Source: Paracoccus aminophilus JCM 7686 (GTDB lineage: Bacteria > Pseudomonadota > Alphaproteobacteria > Rhodobacterales > Rhodobacteraceae). Taken from it: 64,000 nt of DNA. How positions within the stretch are numbered: position 1 is the stretch's first letter; every line of letters begins with the position of its first letter. Shown piece after piece: positions 36,159 through 45,534 of the stretch. The position numbers were made by a program, and so were the translations under genes. The stretch is from positions 780,001 to 844,000 of the forward strand of contig NC_022041.1 in the NCBI RefSeq assembly GCF_000444995.1. The letters are read 5' to 3'. The notes under the pieces were generated by a model, which worked only from the letters and a program-made list of their open reading frames with translations, had not been told where the DNA came from and made no database searches.

Positions 36159-37292
36159 TCAGTCGAGCCCAACCAGCGCGCGGGCAAAATCGCGTGCATC
36201 AAAGGCATCGAGATCGTCGATCTGCTCGCCCACGCCAATCGCATGGATCGGCAGGCCGAAGCGGTCGGCCAAGGCGACCAACACACCACCGCGCGCGGTC
36301 CCGTCCAGCTTGGTCATCACCAGACCCGAGACATCGGCAAGCTTCTGGAAGGTTTCGACCTGCGACAGAGCATTCTGCCCGGTGGTCGCATCCAGCACGA
36401 GCAGCGTGTTATGCGGGGCCGAAGGGTCCTTCTTGCGGATCACGCGAACGATCTTGGCCAGCTCTTCCATCAGATCCTGACGGTTCTGCAAGCGCCCGGC
36501 GGTGTCGATCATCAAGAGATCCGCCCCATCCGCTTCCGCCCGCGTCATCGCATCAAAGGCAAGGCTCGCCGGATCCGAGCCCTCGGGCGCGGTCAGCACC
36601 GGCACGCCAGCGCGCTTGCCCCAGACCTGCAATTGCTCGACCGCCGCCGCGCGGAAGGTATCGCCCGCTGCGATGACGACATTCTTGCCCGCCGCGCGAA
36701 ACTGGCTGGCGAGCTTGCCGATCGTCGTGGTCTTGCCCGAGCCATTGACGCCCACCACCAGCACGACCTGCGGCTTCTTGGGATAGATCGGCAAAGGCTT
36801 CGCGACCGGCGTCATGATCCGGGTCACTTCGCTGGCCAGAAGCTCCTTGAGCTCGGACGAGGAAATCTTCCGCCCGAGCCGCCCCTCAGCGATATTGGCG
36901 GTGACGCGCAAAGCGGTCTCAACGCCCATATCGGCCTGAATGAGCATCTCTTCCAGCTCCTCCAGCATCTCATCGTCCAGCTCGCGCCGAGGCTCTGCCT
37001 CGCTGCGCCCGAACAAGCGCCCGATCACGCCGGGCCGCGCAGCTTCCTCACGCACCGGTTCGACACGCGCAGGCTCGACCCGCGCAGGCTCCGAACGGAC
37101 CAGCTCACCCTCAAGCGGTGCTGGCATCGGCGGCAGGCCCGGGGCGGGCGCAGGTGCGAGCCCGGTTTCCTCGGGCAGCTCGGCGCGGCTCGGCTCGGGC
37201 GTGGCGCTGTCCTTGACCAGATCGTCAAGCCCTTCGCCGATCTTCGACGAGGACCGGGTCAAACGCTCGCGGAGCTTCGAGAAAAACGACAT
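36159..37292 (-). CDS. ftsY: Signal recognition particle receptor FtsY
   Basis: FtsY is the membrane-associated GTPase that receives SRP-ribosome complexes and passes them to the Sec translocon. The 377-residue protein has an acidic, Pro-rich A region (to about residue 85), then the N and G domains. GTPase motifs are GVNGSGKTTTIGKLA (G1), DTAGRLQN (G3) and TKLDGTARGG (G4), with the end motif GVGEQIDDL. The start MSFFSKLRERL is the usual FtsY N-terminus; the frame open further upstream runs through the aldolase terminator and is not coding. Confidence 0.97.
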   Translation of the reverse strand: MSFFSKLRERLTRSSSKIGEGLDDLVKDSATPEPSRAELPEETGLAPAPAPGLPPMPAPLEGELVRSEPARVEPARVEPVREEAARPGVIGRLFGRSEAEPRRELDDEMLEELEEMLIQADMGVETALRVTANIAEGRLGRKISSSELKELLASEVTRIMTPVAKPLPIYPKKPQVVLVVGVNGSGKTTTIGKLASQFRAAGKNVVIAAGDTFRAAAVEQLQVWGKRAGVPVLTAPEGSDPASLAFDAMTRAEADGADLLMIDTAGRLQNRQDLMEELAKIVRVIRKKDPSAPHNTLLVLDATTGQNALSQVETFQKLADVSGLVMTKLDGTARGGVLVALADRFGLPIHAIGVGEQIDDLDAFDARDFARALVGLD

Positions 37293-37370
37293 GGGCAATC
37301 CTTCTGATAACCCGGAGAACCTAGGACTTTCCGCGCCCAAGGAAAAGCCCGGCCGGATCGCGCAACGGAA

Positions 37371-37394
37371 AAAGGGCGCCCGCAGACGCCCTTT
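37371..37394 (-). terminator. Terminator of the aldolase gene
   Basis: AAAGGGCG pairs with CGCCCTTT, followed by TTTCC on the minus strand. A second stem, GTGGGGGT / ACCCCCAC at 37423-37443, lies nearer the stop codon. Confidence 0.7.
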
Positions 37395-37414
37395 CTTCAT
37401 CACGCAAATCCCCC
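37391..37414 (-). repeat. Dispersed 3'-end repeat copy after the aldolase gene
   Basis: Read on the minus strand it is GGGGATTTGCGTGATGAAGA, preceded by a CCCCC/GGGGG mini-hairpin. It matches the copy near 63335 closely. Confidence 0.55.
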
Positions 37415-37455
37415 ACGGGGGTGTGGGGGTGTGAAACCCCCACCCTGAGCCCCGC

Positions 37456-38385
37456 TCAGGCTTTGCCGAGATAGATATCGACCAGCTTTTCGAGCATCGC
37501 CAAAGCATCCTCGCGCGAGCGCTGGAAGCTGTTGCGCCCGATGATCGAGCCATTGCCGCCGCCATCACGGATCGCGCGGGCATCGTCATAGACTGCATCG
37601 GTGCCTTTTGCGGCGCCGCCCGAGAAGACGACGATGCGGCGGCCGTTGAAGCTTGCCTGCATGCAATGTGCGACGCGCTTGGCTTGGGTCGCGATGTCGA
37701 TCTGCTTGTCCTCATAGACCTTCTTGGCCTCGGGCAGCATCAGGTGATCGGTCGAGAGCTTGATCTTGATGATATGCGCACCGATCAGCGCCGCGATCTG
37801 CGCGGCGTAGGCCGCGACATCAATGGCAGTCTCTCCGTCTTTGGTGATCGCCTCACCGCGCGGATAGGACCAGATCACGGTCGCGACGCCTTTCGCGGCG
37901 GCTTCCTTGCGCATCTCGACGATCTCTTCGAACATTTCGAGCGCGAGATCCGAGCCCGGATAGATCGTGAAACCGATGGCGGCGCAGCCCAGGCGCAGAG
38001 CATCATCGACCGAAGCGGTGATCGCCTGGTTTTTGCCTGCCGTATCCGACATCAACGAATTGGCCGAGTTCACCTTGAGGATCGTCGGGATCTGACCGGC
38101 GAAGGTATCCGCACCGGCCTCGATCATGCCAAGGGGGGCGGCATAGGCGTTCAGGCCTGCGTCGATCGCGAGCTGATAGTGGTAATGGGGATCATAGCCC
38201 GCCGGGTTCGGCGCAAAGCTGCGCGCCGGGCCGTGCTCGAAACCCTGATCGACCGGCAGGATGATCATCTTGCCCGTCCCGGCGAGTTTGCCGGTCATGA
38301 GCATACGGGAAAGCTGGGCTTTGACGCCGGGCGTCTCACCTTCGTAATTCGCGAGGATCTTGCGAACCGTATCTGTCATTTTCAT
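37456..38385 (-). CDS. Class I fructose-bisphosphate aldolase (DhnA/FbaB type)
   Basis: A 309-residue archaeal/DhnA-type class I aldolase, which cleaves or condenses fructose 1,6-bisphosphate by a Schiff-base lysine and needs no metal. Family stretches are GKMIILPVDQGFEHGPARSF, HIIKIKLSTDHLM with the likely catalytic Lys, and FSGGAAKGTDAVYDD. GGGGAG lies 6 nt before the ATG. Since a pathway that uses Zwf and Edd bypasses this step in glucose breakdown, the aldolase probably serves gluconeogenesis. pgk lies nearby on the same strand but is separate. Confidence 0.92.
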   Translation of the reverse strand: MKMTDTVRKILANYEGETPGVKAQLSRMLMTGKLAGTGKMIILPVDQGFEHGPARSFAPNPAGYDPHYHYQLAIDAGLNAYAAPLGMIEAGADTFAGQIPTILKVNSANSLMSDTAGKNQAITASVDDALRLGCAAIGFTIYPGSDLALEMFEEIVEMRKEAAAKGVATVIWSYPRGEAITKDGETAIDVAAYAAQIAALIGAHIIKIKLSTDHLMLPEAKKVYEDKQIDIATQAKRVAHCMQASFNGRRIVVFSGGAAKGTDAVYDDARAIRDGGGNGSIIGRNSFQRSREDALAMLEKLVDIYLGKA

Positions 38386-38516
38386 AGGAAACTCCCCTTT
38401 CCGGACTTAGGCGCTGATACGCAGGCCGACCGCGAAGAACAATCCAGATTGCGCTAACGGGAACCGCCTTGAACAGACTGCGTTAATTTCGTGAAGGTTT
38501 TGCGAGGAGGCATCCC

Positions 38517-38987
38517 ATGGCAAATGAAGATCCCGCCGGAATTCCCGAACAGATCCGGCAGAACCGCCCGTTTTTCATGGTTCTGCTGCTCGCTTTGTTG
38601 ATCGCGATCGGCACGTTCATGTTCGTGCTGTCGCGCGACACCGGCGAAAAGGACATCGACCGCAATGTCATCGACGCGCCGACCGCGACCGGGCTTGACG
38701 CCGCAGGCGCAGCCGCGACCGGCCTGCCGGAAGAGGGCAGCCCCGCACCCGCGAAACCCGCAGCTCCCGCAGCAGCGAAACCGGCCCCAGCGGCAACCAC
38801 CGCGCCTGCGGCTCATACGACGCCCGCGGCGCCGGCACCCGCAGCAACGGCTCCCGCCGCAACAGCTCCCGTGACGCCCGCCCCGGCGGCGACAACGGCT
38901 ACCCCGGCAACACCGGCACCGGCTGCCACAACTCCTGCTGCGCCCACGCCTGCAGCGCCCGCAACCGCTCCGGCGACGAGCAACTGA
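38517..38987 (+). CDS. Single-pass membrane protein with Ala/Pro-rich tail
   Basis: A 156-residue protein. After a short hydrophilic N-terminus one membrane helix spans about residues 19-40 (FFMVLLLALLIAIGTFMFVL). The rest from residue 60 is almost wholly Ala, Pro and Thr, in repeats such as AAPAPAATAP, and is probably extended and periplasmic. No family is recognised. The layout (short cytoplasmic end, one helix, disordered periplasmic tail) recalls cell-envelope spacer proteins. Confidence 0.72.
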   Translation: MANEDPAGIPEQIRQNRPFFMVLLLALLIAIGTFMFVLSRDTGEKDIDRNVIDAPTATGLDAAGAAATGLPEEGSPAPAKPAAPAAAKPAPAATTAPAAHTTPAAPAPAATAPAATAPVTPAPAATTATPATPAPAATTPAAPTPAAPATAPATSN

Positions 38988-39006
38988 CGTTCTCGGCCGA
39001 GGATGA

Positions 39007-39031
39007 AAAAAGGGGCCCCGCGGGGCCCCTG
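39007..39031 (-). terminator. Terminator of pgk
   Basis: AGGGGCCCC/GGGGCCCCT forms the stem, followed on the minus strand by TTTTTT. The plus-strand direction has no T-run. Confidence 0.8.
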
Positions 39032-39072
39032 ATTATGTCAGATCGCGAAAATCTGACCCAGAAAACGCCGCT

Positions 39073-40269
39073 TCAGCGTTTGGCCAAAGCCAGCACGCCG
39101 GGCAGATCCTTGCCTTCCATCCATTCAAGGAAAGCGCCGCCTGCGGTCGAGATATAGGTGAAATCACCAGCCACGCCCGCCTTGTTCAGCGCCGCAACCG
39201 TATCGCCGCCCCCGGCAACCGAGATCAGCTTTCCAGCCTTGGTCAGTGCGGCCGCGTCACGCGCTGCGGCATTGGTCGCGGCATCGAAAGGCGGGATTTC
39301 GAAGGCACCAAGCGGGCCGTTCCAGATCAGCGTGCGCGCGCCTTCGAAGACCGCTTTGATCGCGGCAACCGTCTGCGGACCGGCGTCGAGGATCATCGCA
39401 TCGGCCGGGCATTGGTCGGCGGGCAGGGTCTCGGTTTCGGCATGAGCCTTGAACTCGCGGGCGACGACGATATCGACGGGCAGGTGGATGGTGCAGCCGG
39501 TCGCGGTGGATTTCTCCAAGATGGCGCGGGCGGTGTCGGCCATGTCGCGCTCGGCCAAAGACTTGCCGACCTCGATCCCCTTGGCGACAAGGAAGGTATT
39601 GGCCATGCCGCCGCCGATCACCAGATGCTCGACCTTCTCGATGAGATTGGTCAGCAGTTCGAGCTTGGTCGAGACCTTCGCACCGCCGACAATCGCCACG
39701 ACCGGACGCTCGGGATTGCCAAGGGCGGCATCGAGCGCGGTCAGCTCTGCCTGCATCAGACGGCCCGCCGCCGAAGGCAGCAGTTTCGCGATGCCTTCCG
39801 TCGAGGCATGGGCGCGATGCGCGGCCGAGAAAGCGTCATTGACATAGACCTGACCGAGTGCCGCGACCGAGGCCGCGAAGGTCGGGTCATTGGCCTCTTC
39901 GCCGGGATAGAAGCGGGTGTTTTCCAAAAGCAGGATATCGCCCGCCTTGAGATCGGCAACTGCACGCTTGGCCGGGCCGCCAATCGCCTCTTCCGAGAAT
40001 TTGACCGGCTGGCCGAGAGCTTTTTCCAGCGCGGGAATCAGCTGGTGCAGGCTCATCGCCGGGACCTTCTGGCCCTTCGGACGATCGAAATGCGCCAGCA
40101 GCACCGGGATGCCGCCTTTGGCCTGAATATCCTTCACCGTCGGCACGATCTTTTCGATGCGGGTCGCGTCGGTGACCTGACCGTTCTCGACCGGGACGTT
40201 GATATCCACCCGGACCAGCACAACCTTGCCGTCCAGATCCAAGTCGTCGATCGTATTGAAATCCGCCAT
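39073..40269 (-). CDS. pgk: Phosphoglycerate kinase
   Basis: Pgk transfers phosphate between 1,3-bisphosphoglycerate and ADP in lower glycolysis and gluconeogenesis. The 398-residue product starts [20 protein letters not shown], with the family signature [12 protein letters not shown]. Later motifs are [32 protein letters not shown] and the nucleotide loop [17 protein letters not shown] lies 7 nt before the ATG at 40269. It is a single gene here; gap is not adjacent. Confidence 0.97.
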   Translation of the reverse strand: MADFNTIDDLDLDGKVVLVRVDINVPVENGQVTDATRIEKIVPTVKDIQAKGGIPVLLAHFDRPKGQKVPAMSLHQLIPALEKALGQPVKFSEEAIGGPAKRAVADLKAGDILLLENTRFYPGEEANDPTFAASVAALGQVYVNDAFSAAHRAHASTEGIAKLLPSAAGRLMQAELTALDAALGNPERPVVAIVGGAKVSTKLELLTNLIEKVEHLVIGGGMANTFLVAKGIEVGKSLAERDMADTARAILEKSTATGCTIHLPVDIVVAREFKAHAETETLPADQCPADAMILDAGPQTVAAIKAVFEGARTLIWNGPLGAFEIPPFDAATNAAARDAAALTKAGKLISVAGGGDTVAALNKAGVAGDFTYISTAGGAFLEWMEGKDLPGVLALAKR

Positions 40270-40328
40270 GTCAGCACCTCTCCGCAACTGCATTGTCTGT
40301 GTCGCTGTCCTGCTGCGTTTTCCACGAT

Positions 40329-40346
40329 GTTGACAATATCGTCAAC
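40329..40346. promoter_or_regulatory. Perfect inverted repeat upstream of pgk
   Basis: GTTGAC-AATATC-GTCAAC is a perfect 6+6 bp inverted repeat about 60 nt before the pgk start. It has the look of a dimeric repressor or activator site, but I cannot name the regulator. Confidence 0.45.
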
Positions 40347-40425
40347 TGACGCCCCCCTGCTGTTTCGTTAAACCGCCGAGCAGCGTTGTTCATGGCAAGC
40401 CTTTCCGACGATGGCCCTCTCCTGA

Positions 40426-40480
40426 ACGGGCCCTTACCACGACGGGCCTTTATTATGACGGGCGTTGTCCATAGCGGGCG
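40426..40480. repeat. Short 16-17 bp tandem repeats upstream of ppiB
   Basis: Three degenerate units starting ACGGGC (ACGGGCCCTTACCACG, ACGGGCCTTTATTATG, ACGGGCGTTGTCCATAG) and a partial fourth lie 40-95 nt before the first cyclophilin gene. Confidence 0.55.
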
Positions 40481-40520
40481 AAAGGCTTAACTCTGAGCAA
40501 GTTCAGAAAAAGAGGACCAC

Positions 40521-41033
40521 ATGGCCGAGATCAAAGATCCTGAGAACACCATCATCATCGAGCTGAAGGACGGTCCTGTCGTGATCGAGCTTTTGCCCGA
40601 TGTCGCGCCCAAACATGCCGAGCGCATGAAGCAGCTCGCGCGCGATGGCGCCTATGACAATGTGGCGTTCCACCGCGTCATCGACGGCTTCATGGCCCAG
40701 ACCGGCGATGTCGAGAATGCCAATATGGAAAAGGACTACAATCCGCGCCGCGCTGGCACGGGCGGGTCGCAATATCCTGATCTTCCGGCAGAGTTCTCGA
40801 AACTGCCGCATGACCGTGGCACGCTTGGCGCCGCGCGGTCGCAGAACCCGAACTCGGCCAACAGCCAGTTCTTCATCAACTTTGGCGACAACCATTTCCT
40901 CAATGGCCAGTACACGGTCTATGGCCGGGTTATCTCGGGCATGGAAAATGTCGACAAGATCCTGCGCGGCGAGCCGCCGGCGAACCCCGACCGCATGATC
41001 TCGGTCCGCGTTGCAGCGGATGAGCCCAAATGA
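40521..41033 (+). CDS. ppiB: Peptidyl-prolyl cis-trans isomerase, cytoplasmic cyclophilin
   Basis: A 170-residue cyclophilin without signal peptide. Catalytic and binding residues are visible in VAFHRVIDGFMAQTGD (the active-site Arg and Phe), TGGSQYPD, and NPNSANSQFFINFGDN. It speeds prolyl bond isomerisation during folding. Its stop overlaps the start of the second cyclophilin by 4 nt, so the two are translated together but act in different compartments. Confidence 0.95.
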   Translation: MAEIKDPENTIIIELKDGPVVIELLPDVAPKHAERMKQLARDGAYDNVAFHRVIDGFMAQTGDVENANMEKDYNPRRAGTGGSQYPDLPAEFSKLPHDRGTLGAARSQNPNSANSQFFINFGDNHFLNGQYTVYGRVISGMENVDKILRGEPPANPDRMISVRVAADEPK

Positions 41034-41626
41034 TGCTGAAATATCTTCTGACCCCTGCGCTCGCATTGTCGGCTTCGGTCGCCTTTGCTGAGGGCCTGCC
41101 GGGCGTGAAAGACGGCCCGGGCCCGAATCTCGTGATCGAAGTCGCCGATGCCGCCGGTCAGCCCAAGGGCACGATCGTGCTGGATCTTTACGCTGACAAG
41201 GCGCCGAAACATGTCGAGCGTCTGGTTTCGCTGGCGAAATCGGGTGCCTATGACGGCGTTGTCTTCCATCGCGTCATCGACGGCTTCATGGCCCAAACAG
41301 GCGATGTGAAATTCGGCAAGAAAGACGGCGATACCTCGCGCGCGGGGATGGGGGGATCCGATCTTCCCAATCTCAAGGCCGAGTTCAACGATGTCTCGTT
41401 CCAGGCGGGCACCGTCGGCATGGCACGTTCGCAGGATCCGAATTCCGCCAACAGCCAGTTCTTCATCGATCTGGCCCCGGCGGAATTCCTTGACGGGCAA
41501 TATACCGTCGTCGGCCAGTTGGTTGACGGCTGGGATGTGCTCAATGCGATCAAGAAGGGCGATGCCGCGGCCAATGGCTCGGTCGACAAGCCCGATTACA
41601 TGCTCAAGGTCACCGTTCAGCAGTGA
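41030..41626 (+). CDS. Peptidyl-prolyl cis-trans isomerase, exported cyclophilin
   Basis: A 198-residue cyclophilin with a signal peptide (MMLKYLLTPALALSASVAFA), so it acts in the periplasm. The same motifs appear as in the gene before it: VVFHRVIDGFMAQTGD and NSANSQFFIDLAPAEF. The pair evidently arose by duplication. A strong hairpin follows its stop. Confidence 0.95.
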   Translation: MMLKYLLTPALALSASVAFAEGLPGVKDGPGPNLVIEVADAAGQPKGTIVLDLYADKAPKHVERLVSLAKSGAYDGVVFHRVIDGFMAQTGDVKFGKKDGDTSRAGMGGSDLPNLKAEFNDVSFQAGTVGMARSQDPNSANSQFFIDLAPAEFLDGQYTVVGQLVDGWDVLNAIKKGDAAANGSVDKPDYMLKVTVQQ

Positions 41627-41675
41627 GCTTTGGCCGCAACGCCGGGGCCTCGCCGGCCCCGCGCGTCCCGCAGCA

Positions 41676-41699
41676 AAAAGGCCCCCTCGGGGGCCTTTT
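41676..41699. terminator. Bidirectional terminator after the cyclophilins
   Basis: AAAAGGCCCCC-TC-GGGGGCCTTTT is an 11-bp stem with A and T runs on its two sides. It lies between the convergent cyclophilin and tyrS genes. Confidence 0.85.
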
Positions 41700-41715
41700 C
41701 TTATGCGCGCCGCTT

Positions 41716-41744
41716 CCCCGCAGGTATTTTCGTCAAAGCGAAGG
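41716..41744 (+). repeat. Dispersed 3'-end repeat copy, divergent
   Basis: GCAGGTATTTTCGTCAAAGC is the core. It resembles the other four copies in the GGTATTT part but differs more in the second half. Confidence 0.4.
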
Positions 41745-41769
41745 GCGGGAGGGCGAAGGAGGGGCCGGA

Positions 41770-43014
41770 TCAGCCGATCTGGATCATCCGGTGCTTTTTC
41801 TTGCCAACCGAGACCTTGAGGCCATCGCCGATGGTCGCCGCACCGATCACGGTTTGCGGGTCGGTGACCGTGTCGTTGTTGAGCTTGAGCCCGCCTTCGG
41901 AGATCAGGCGTTTGGCCTCTTTGCCAGAGGGCGTGATGCCGGTCTGGGTCAGAAGCTGGACGATGGAAAGCCCTTCGCCAAGCGCATCCGCTCCGATCAG
42001 CACGGTTTCGAGATCGCCGCCTGCGCCGCCTTCTTCGAAGACCTTGCGCGCGGTCGCCTCGGCCGAGGCGGCGGCCTCGGCACCATGGAGGAGCGTCGTT
42101 ACCGCATTGGCGAGGACGATCTTGGCGCCGTTGATTTCCGAGCCTTCGAGCTTGCCCAGACGCTCGCATTCCTCGACCGGGAGCTCGGTATAGAGCTTGA
42201 GGAAGCGGCCGACATCGGCGTCGGTCGTGTTGCGCCAGAACTGCCAGAACTCATAGGGCGAGAGCATTTCGCCGTTGAGCCAGACCGCGCCGCCCTGCGA
42301 CTTGCCCATCTTGCGCCCGTCCGAGGTGGTCAGAAGCGGCGAGGTCAGGCCCCAGATCTCGTGATCGAGGACGCGGCGGGTCAGGTCGATCCCGTTGATG
42401 ATATTGCCCCATTGATCCGAGCCGCCCATCTGAAGGCGGCACTCGTAGCGCCGGTTCAGCTCGAGGAAGTCATAGGCCTGCAAAATCATATAGTTGAATT
42501 CGAGGAAGGAGAGCGACTGCTCGCGGTCGAGGCGCGATTTCACCGATTCAAACGACAGCATCCGGTTGACCGAGAAATGCCGCCCGATGTCGCGCAGGAA
42601 TTCGAGGTAATTCAGATTGTCGAGCCATTCGGCATTGTTGAGCATCTGCGCCTTGCCGTCGCCGTAGTCGAGGTAACGGGCAAAGACCTTCTGCATCCCG
42701 TCGATATTCGACTGGATCGCAGCTTCGTCGAGCAGCGGGCGCTCTTCCGAGCGGAAAGACGGATCGCCGACCTTGGTCGTGCCGCCGCCCATCAGCGTGA
42801 TCGGGCGGTGGCCGGTCTTTTGGAACCAGCGCAGCATCATGATGTTCAGAAGGTGCCCGACATGCAGGCTCGCCGCCGTCGCGTCATAGCCGATATATGC
42901 CGTGACCGGGCCATCCTTGAGGGCTTCGTCAAGCGCTTGCAGATCGGTGCAATCGGCCAGATAGCCGCGCTCGATCATCACGCGCAGGAATTCGGACTTG
43001 GCATGGTATGTCAT
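41770..43014 (-). CDS. tyrS: Tyrosine--tRNA ligase TyrS
   Basis: A class I synthetase charging tRNA-Tyr. The 414-residue protein has the HIGH-like motif in [15 protein letters not shown] near residue 45, the tyrosine-site stretch [11 protein letters not shown], and the KMSKS-like loop KMGKS in [10 protein letters not shown]. An S4 RNA-binding domain forms the end ([17 protein letters not shown]). The start at 43014 gives the expected N-terminus; the frame stays open far upstream through anmK, but that part is antisense to a real gene. Confidence 0.97.
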   Translation of the reverse strand: MTYHAKSEFLRVMIERGYLADCTDLQALDEALKDGPVTAYIGYDATAASLHVGHLLNIMMLRWFQKTGHRPITLMGGGTTKVGDPSFRSEERPLLDEAAIQSNIDGMQKVFARYLDYGDGKAQMLNNAEWLDNLNYLEFLRDIGRHFSVNRMLSFESVKSRLDREQSLSFLEFNYMILQAYDFLELNRRYECRLQMGGSDQWGNIINGIDLTRRVLDHEIWGLTSPLLTTSDGRKMGKSQGGAVWLNGEMLSPYEFWQFWRNTTDADVGRFLKLYTELPVEECERLGKLEGSEINGAKIVLANAVTTLLHGAEAAASAEATARKVFEEGGAGGDLETVLIGADALGEGLSIVQLLTQTGITPSGKEAKRLISEGGLKLNNDTVTDPQTVIGAATIGDGLKVSVGKKKHRMIQIG

Positions 43015-43082
43015 GGGCTGTTCCTTTCGAATAGCGGGGATATACCGGCAGACGCGCCGAAGGAAAAGCCATAGGAAAAGCC

Positions 43083-44249
43083 ATGACAAACCGCATGATC
43101 CGCGCGCTGGGGCTGATGTCGGGGACCTCGCTGGACGGGGTCGATGCCGCGATAATCGAAACCGACGGCCTTCGCATCGCGGGTTTCGGGCGTTCGGCCT
43201 ATGCCGGTTACTCGGATAATGAGGCGCAGGTGCTGCATGAAGCCTTGGGGCGCTGGCCCGGCGAGCCGGGCGTGGCCGAGGCGGCAGAGTTGTCGGTTGC
43301 CGCCCATGCCGGGCTTGCCGCGCAATTCCCGGAGGCCGAGGTTTTGGGCTATCACGGCCAGACGCTCGCCCATGATCCGGCGGGCGGGCGCACCCATCAG
43401 GCGGGCGATGGCGCGGCTTTGGCGCACCGCCTTGACCGCCCGGTCGTCTGGGATTTCCGCAGCGAGGATGTGCGCCAAGGCGGCGAGGGCGCACCGCTTG
43501 CGCCCTTCTTTCACTGGGCCTGTGCGGTCTGGGCAATGGGGCAGGGCAGGCTGCCCGAGGCTCCGGTCGCGTTTCTGAACCTGGGCGGCGTTGGCAATAT
43601 CACCTTTGTCGACCCCCGCGCACAGGCGCCCGAGGCCGAGGGGGCTTGTTTGGCCTTCGACACCGGCCCGGCCAATGCGCCCGTCAACGATCTGATGCGC
43701 AAGCGGTTGCGGCGCGAGCGCGATGAGGGCGGGGCTTTGGCCCTGGCGGGGCGCGTCGATGAGGCGGTGATCGCGGACTTCCTGAGCCATCCTTATTTCG
43801 CGCGCGTGCCGCCGAAGTCTTTGGACCGCGATGCCTTTACCGCGCTGAGCCAAGCAGTCGAGGGCCTGAGCGACGCGGATGCGGCGGCGACCTTGACCGA
43901 AGCCGCGGCGGCGGCTGCGGGGGCGGGTATGCTCTGGATGCCCGAGCCGCCCGAGCGGGTTTTGGTCTGCGGCGGCGGACGGCACAATCGCGCGATGATG
44001 GCCGCCTTGGCGCGGCGCATTGCCGCAGAGGTCGTGCCGGTCGAAGAGGCCGGGCTCGATGGCGATATGCTGGAGGCGCAGGCCTTTGGCTGGCTTGCGG
44101 TCCGGGTGTTGCAGGGCTTGCCGACCTCGGGACCGGGCACGACCGGCGTGGCCGCGCCGGTTTCGGGCGGACGAATCAGCTATCCCCGCCGCTCTGGCCC
44201 GATGCCGAGCTCGGCATCGCGGGAACAGATACCGGGACGAGCGGGTTAA
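43083..44249 (+). CDS. anmK: Anhydro-N-acetylmuramic acid kinase AnmK
   Basis: AnmK phosphorylates and opens 1,6-anhydroMurNAc, salvaging peptidoglycan sugars in the cytoplasm. The 388-residue protein has [20 protein letters not shown] at the ATP site, [37 protein letters not shown] and the late [12 protein letters not shown]. tyrS is divergent 68 nt away, an arrangement also seen in other proteobacteria. It is a single gene; MurQ and nagZ are not adjacent. Confidence 0.96.
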   Translation: MTNRMIRALGLMSGTSLDGVDAAIIETDGLRIAGFGRSAYAGYSDNEAQVLHEALGRWPGEPGVAEAAELSVAAHAGLAAQFPEAEVLGYHGQTLAHDPAGGRTHQAGDGAALAHRLDRPVVWDFRSEDVRQGGEGAPLAPFFHWACAVWAMGQGRLPEAPVAFLNLGGVGNITFVDPRAQAPEAEGACLAFDTGPANAPVNDLMRKRLRRERDEGGALALAGRVDEAVIADFLSHPYFARVPPKSLDRDAFTALSQAVEGLSDADAAATLTEAAAAAAGAGMLWMPEPPERVLVCGGGRHNRAMMAALARRIAAEVVPVEEAGLDGDMLEAQAFGWLAVRVLQGLPTSGPGTTGVAAPVSGGRISYPRRSGPMPSSASREQIPGRAG

Positions 44250-44305
44250 GCCTGCGAGAACTGCCACGACCCGACTGATATGTCTTATCTTGAGAGGAGA
44301 TCGCG

Positions 44306-45127
44306 ATGAAAGTCTTGCTCGCTGCCGCTGCGACGGTTGCATTGGCCACTGGAGCCTTTGCTCAGACGGCGCCGGAGCAAAGCGCTCCGGCTCAGGCCGC
44401 CGAGACCGCGAAGGATGCGGCACAGACTGCGGCAGATGCCGCCAAGGAGGCCGCGCAAAAAGTCGGCGAGGCCGCTGTTCAAGCCGGTCAGGAAACCGGC
44501 GCTGCCGTGAAAAACGCCGTAGATGCCGCGAAGAATGCTGCAGATGCGGCGGTGGATGCCGCCGATCAGGCCGGAGAATCTGCGGCGGCTGCGGCCAATA
44601 ATGCCGCTGCCGCCACCACCGACAAGGCGGGCGAACTGGCCGATCAGGCCAAGACGACCGCTGCGGCTGCGGCGAACAAAGCCGCTGATGCGGCCGACAA
44701 GGCCGCCGATTCGGCCGCTGAGGCGGTGAAGGCTGCGGAAACCGCGATTGCTGCCCCCGATGTCGCTGCGCCGGTGATTTCGGCAAGCTCGCCCGGGATC
44801 CTGAGCTCCTGGGTTACCAGCCGTCAGATCTGGACGACGAATGATTCGACCAGCACGCCCTGGGCTGGCGAGGCTTTGGCCAAGCGGCCGGCGGAATGGA
44901 CCCAGGTTGCCAAGGTCGATGACCTCGTGCTCGACGATCATGGCAAGCTGGTCGGCTATGTCGCCGATATCGGCGGCTTCCTTGGCATCGGCGCGAAGAA
45001 GGTCCTGCTGGGCAAGGATGCGATCCACCTTCTGACGATTGGCGAGGACCGCTTCTACGCGACCAACTTCACCAAAGCCGAGCTTGAGGCTTTGCCCGAT
45101 TTCGATCCGGCGACCGTTCTGAAGTGA
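44306..45127 (+). CDS. Exported PRC-barrel protein with LEA-like Ala-rich helix
   Basis: A 273-residue exported protein (signal MKVLLAAAATVALATGAFA). Residues about 25-150 are built from Ala, Lys, Asp, Glu and Gln in roughly 11-residue steps (TAADAAKEAAQKVGEAAVQ, ADAADKAADSAAEAVKAAE), like LEA-type amphipathic helices. After a hinge, residues about 160-273 form a PRC-barrel-like domain (WTQVAKVDDLVLDDHGKLVG, YVADIGGFLGIGAKKVLLG). PRC barrels bind partners or surfaces; the helix may give desiccation or envelope stress tolerance, but this is inference. GAGAGGAGA lies before the ATG. Confidence 0.82.
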   Translation: MKVLLAAAATVALATGAFAQTAPEQSAPAQAAETAKDAAQTAADAAKEAAQKVGEAAVQAGQETGAAVKNAVDAAKNAADAAVDAADQAGESAAAAANNAAAATTDKAGELADQAKTTAAAAANKAADAADKAADSAAEAVKAAETAIAAPDVAAPVISASSPGILSSWVTSRQIWTTNDSTSTPWAGEALAKRPAEWTQVAKVDDLVLDDHGKLVGYVADIGGFLGIGAKKVLLGKDAIHLLTIGEDRFYATNFTKAELEALPDFDPATVLK

Positions 45128-45304
45128 CGGCGGGCCAGCTGGGCTGCCTTTGGGCGGTCCGGGCGGGCCTCCATGAACGCGCGAGAGGCCCGGAATCGGG
45201 CTTCTCGCACTTTTCGTGACAAAGGGCGTAGATCGGGCCTTGACGGTCCATCGTCCTGCCCTTAGACACCGCCTCACTCCAGAGGCGATCTGGTAGTGGA
45301 ACGG

Positions 45305-45381
45305 GCGGTTGTAGCTCAGTTGGTTAGAGTACCGGCCTGTCACGCCGGGGGTCGCGGGTTCGAGCCCCGTCAACCGCGCCA
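45305..45381 (+). tRNA. tRNA-Asp (GTC), copy 1
   Basis: The 77-nt gene begins GCGGTTGTAGCTCAGTTGGT and ends in an encoded CCA. The anticodon arm CCGGC-CTGTCAC-GCCGG gives GTC. The acceptor stem GCGGTTG pairs with CAACCGC. Confidence 0.97.
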
Positions 45382-45412
45382 CTCCACTCTCATATCGCCA
45401 CGGAAAAAATGC

Positions 45413-45489
45413 GCGGTTGTAGCTCAGTTGGTTAGAGTACCGGCCTGTCACGCCGGGGGTCGCGGGTTCGAGCCCCGTCAACCGCGCCA
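45413..45489 (+). tRNA. tRNA-Asp (GTC), copy 2
   Basis: Identical over 77 nt to the copy 108 nt upstream, including the CCA. The 31-nt spacer differs from the upstream flank, so only the tRNA was conserved after duplication or is held identical by gene conversion. Confidence 0.97.
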
Positions 45490-45513
45490 TTTTTCGCCGA
45501 TCTGGATCGACAG

Positions 45514-45534
45514 GGCCCCTTCACGGGGCCTTTT
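45514..45534 (+). terminator. Terminator of the tRNA-Asp pair
   Basis: GGCCCC-TTCAC-GGGGCC is followed by TTTT. Confidence 0.75.

Noticed and set aside
38449..38462. A half-match to the edd/zwf operator upstream of the class I aldolase gene (GCGCTAAC)
   Set aside because: Only one half fits; the other half matches 5 of 8 positions, which is too weak to claim a site.
43015..43536. Upstream extension of tyrS to 588 codons
   Set aside because: The extra part is antisense to anmK and Arg/Pro-rich; the start at 43014 gives the normal TyrS N-terminus.
45305..45489. Two long identical repeats with a spacer, as in a CRISPR array
   Set aside because: The 77-nt repeats fold as complete tRNA-Asp genes with CCA ends, and there are only two copies.
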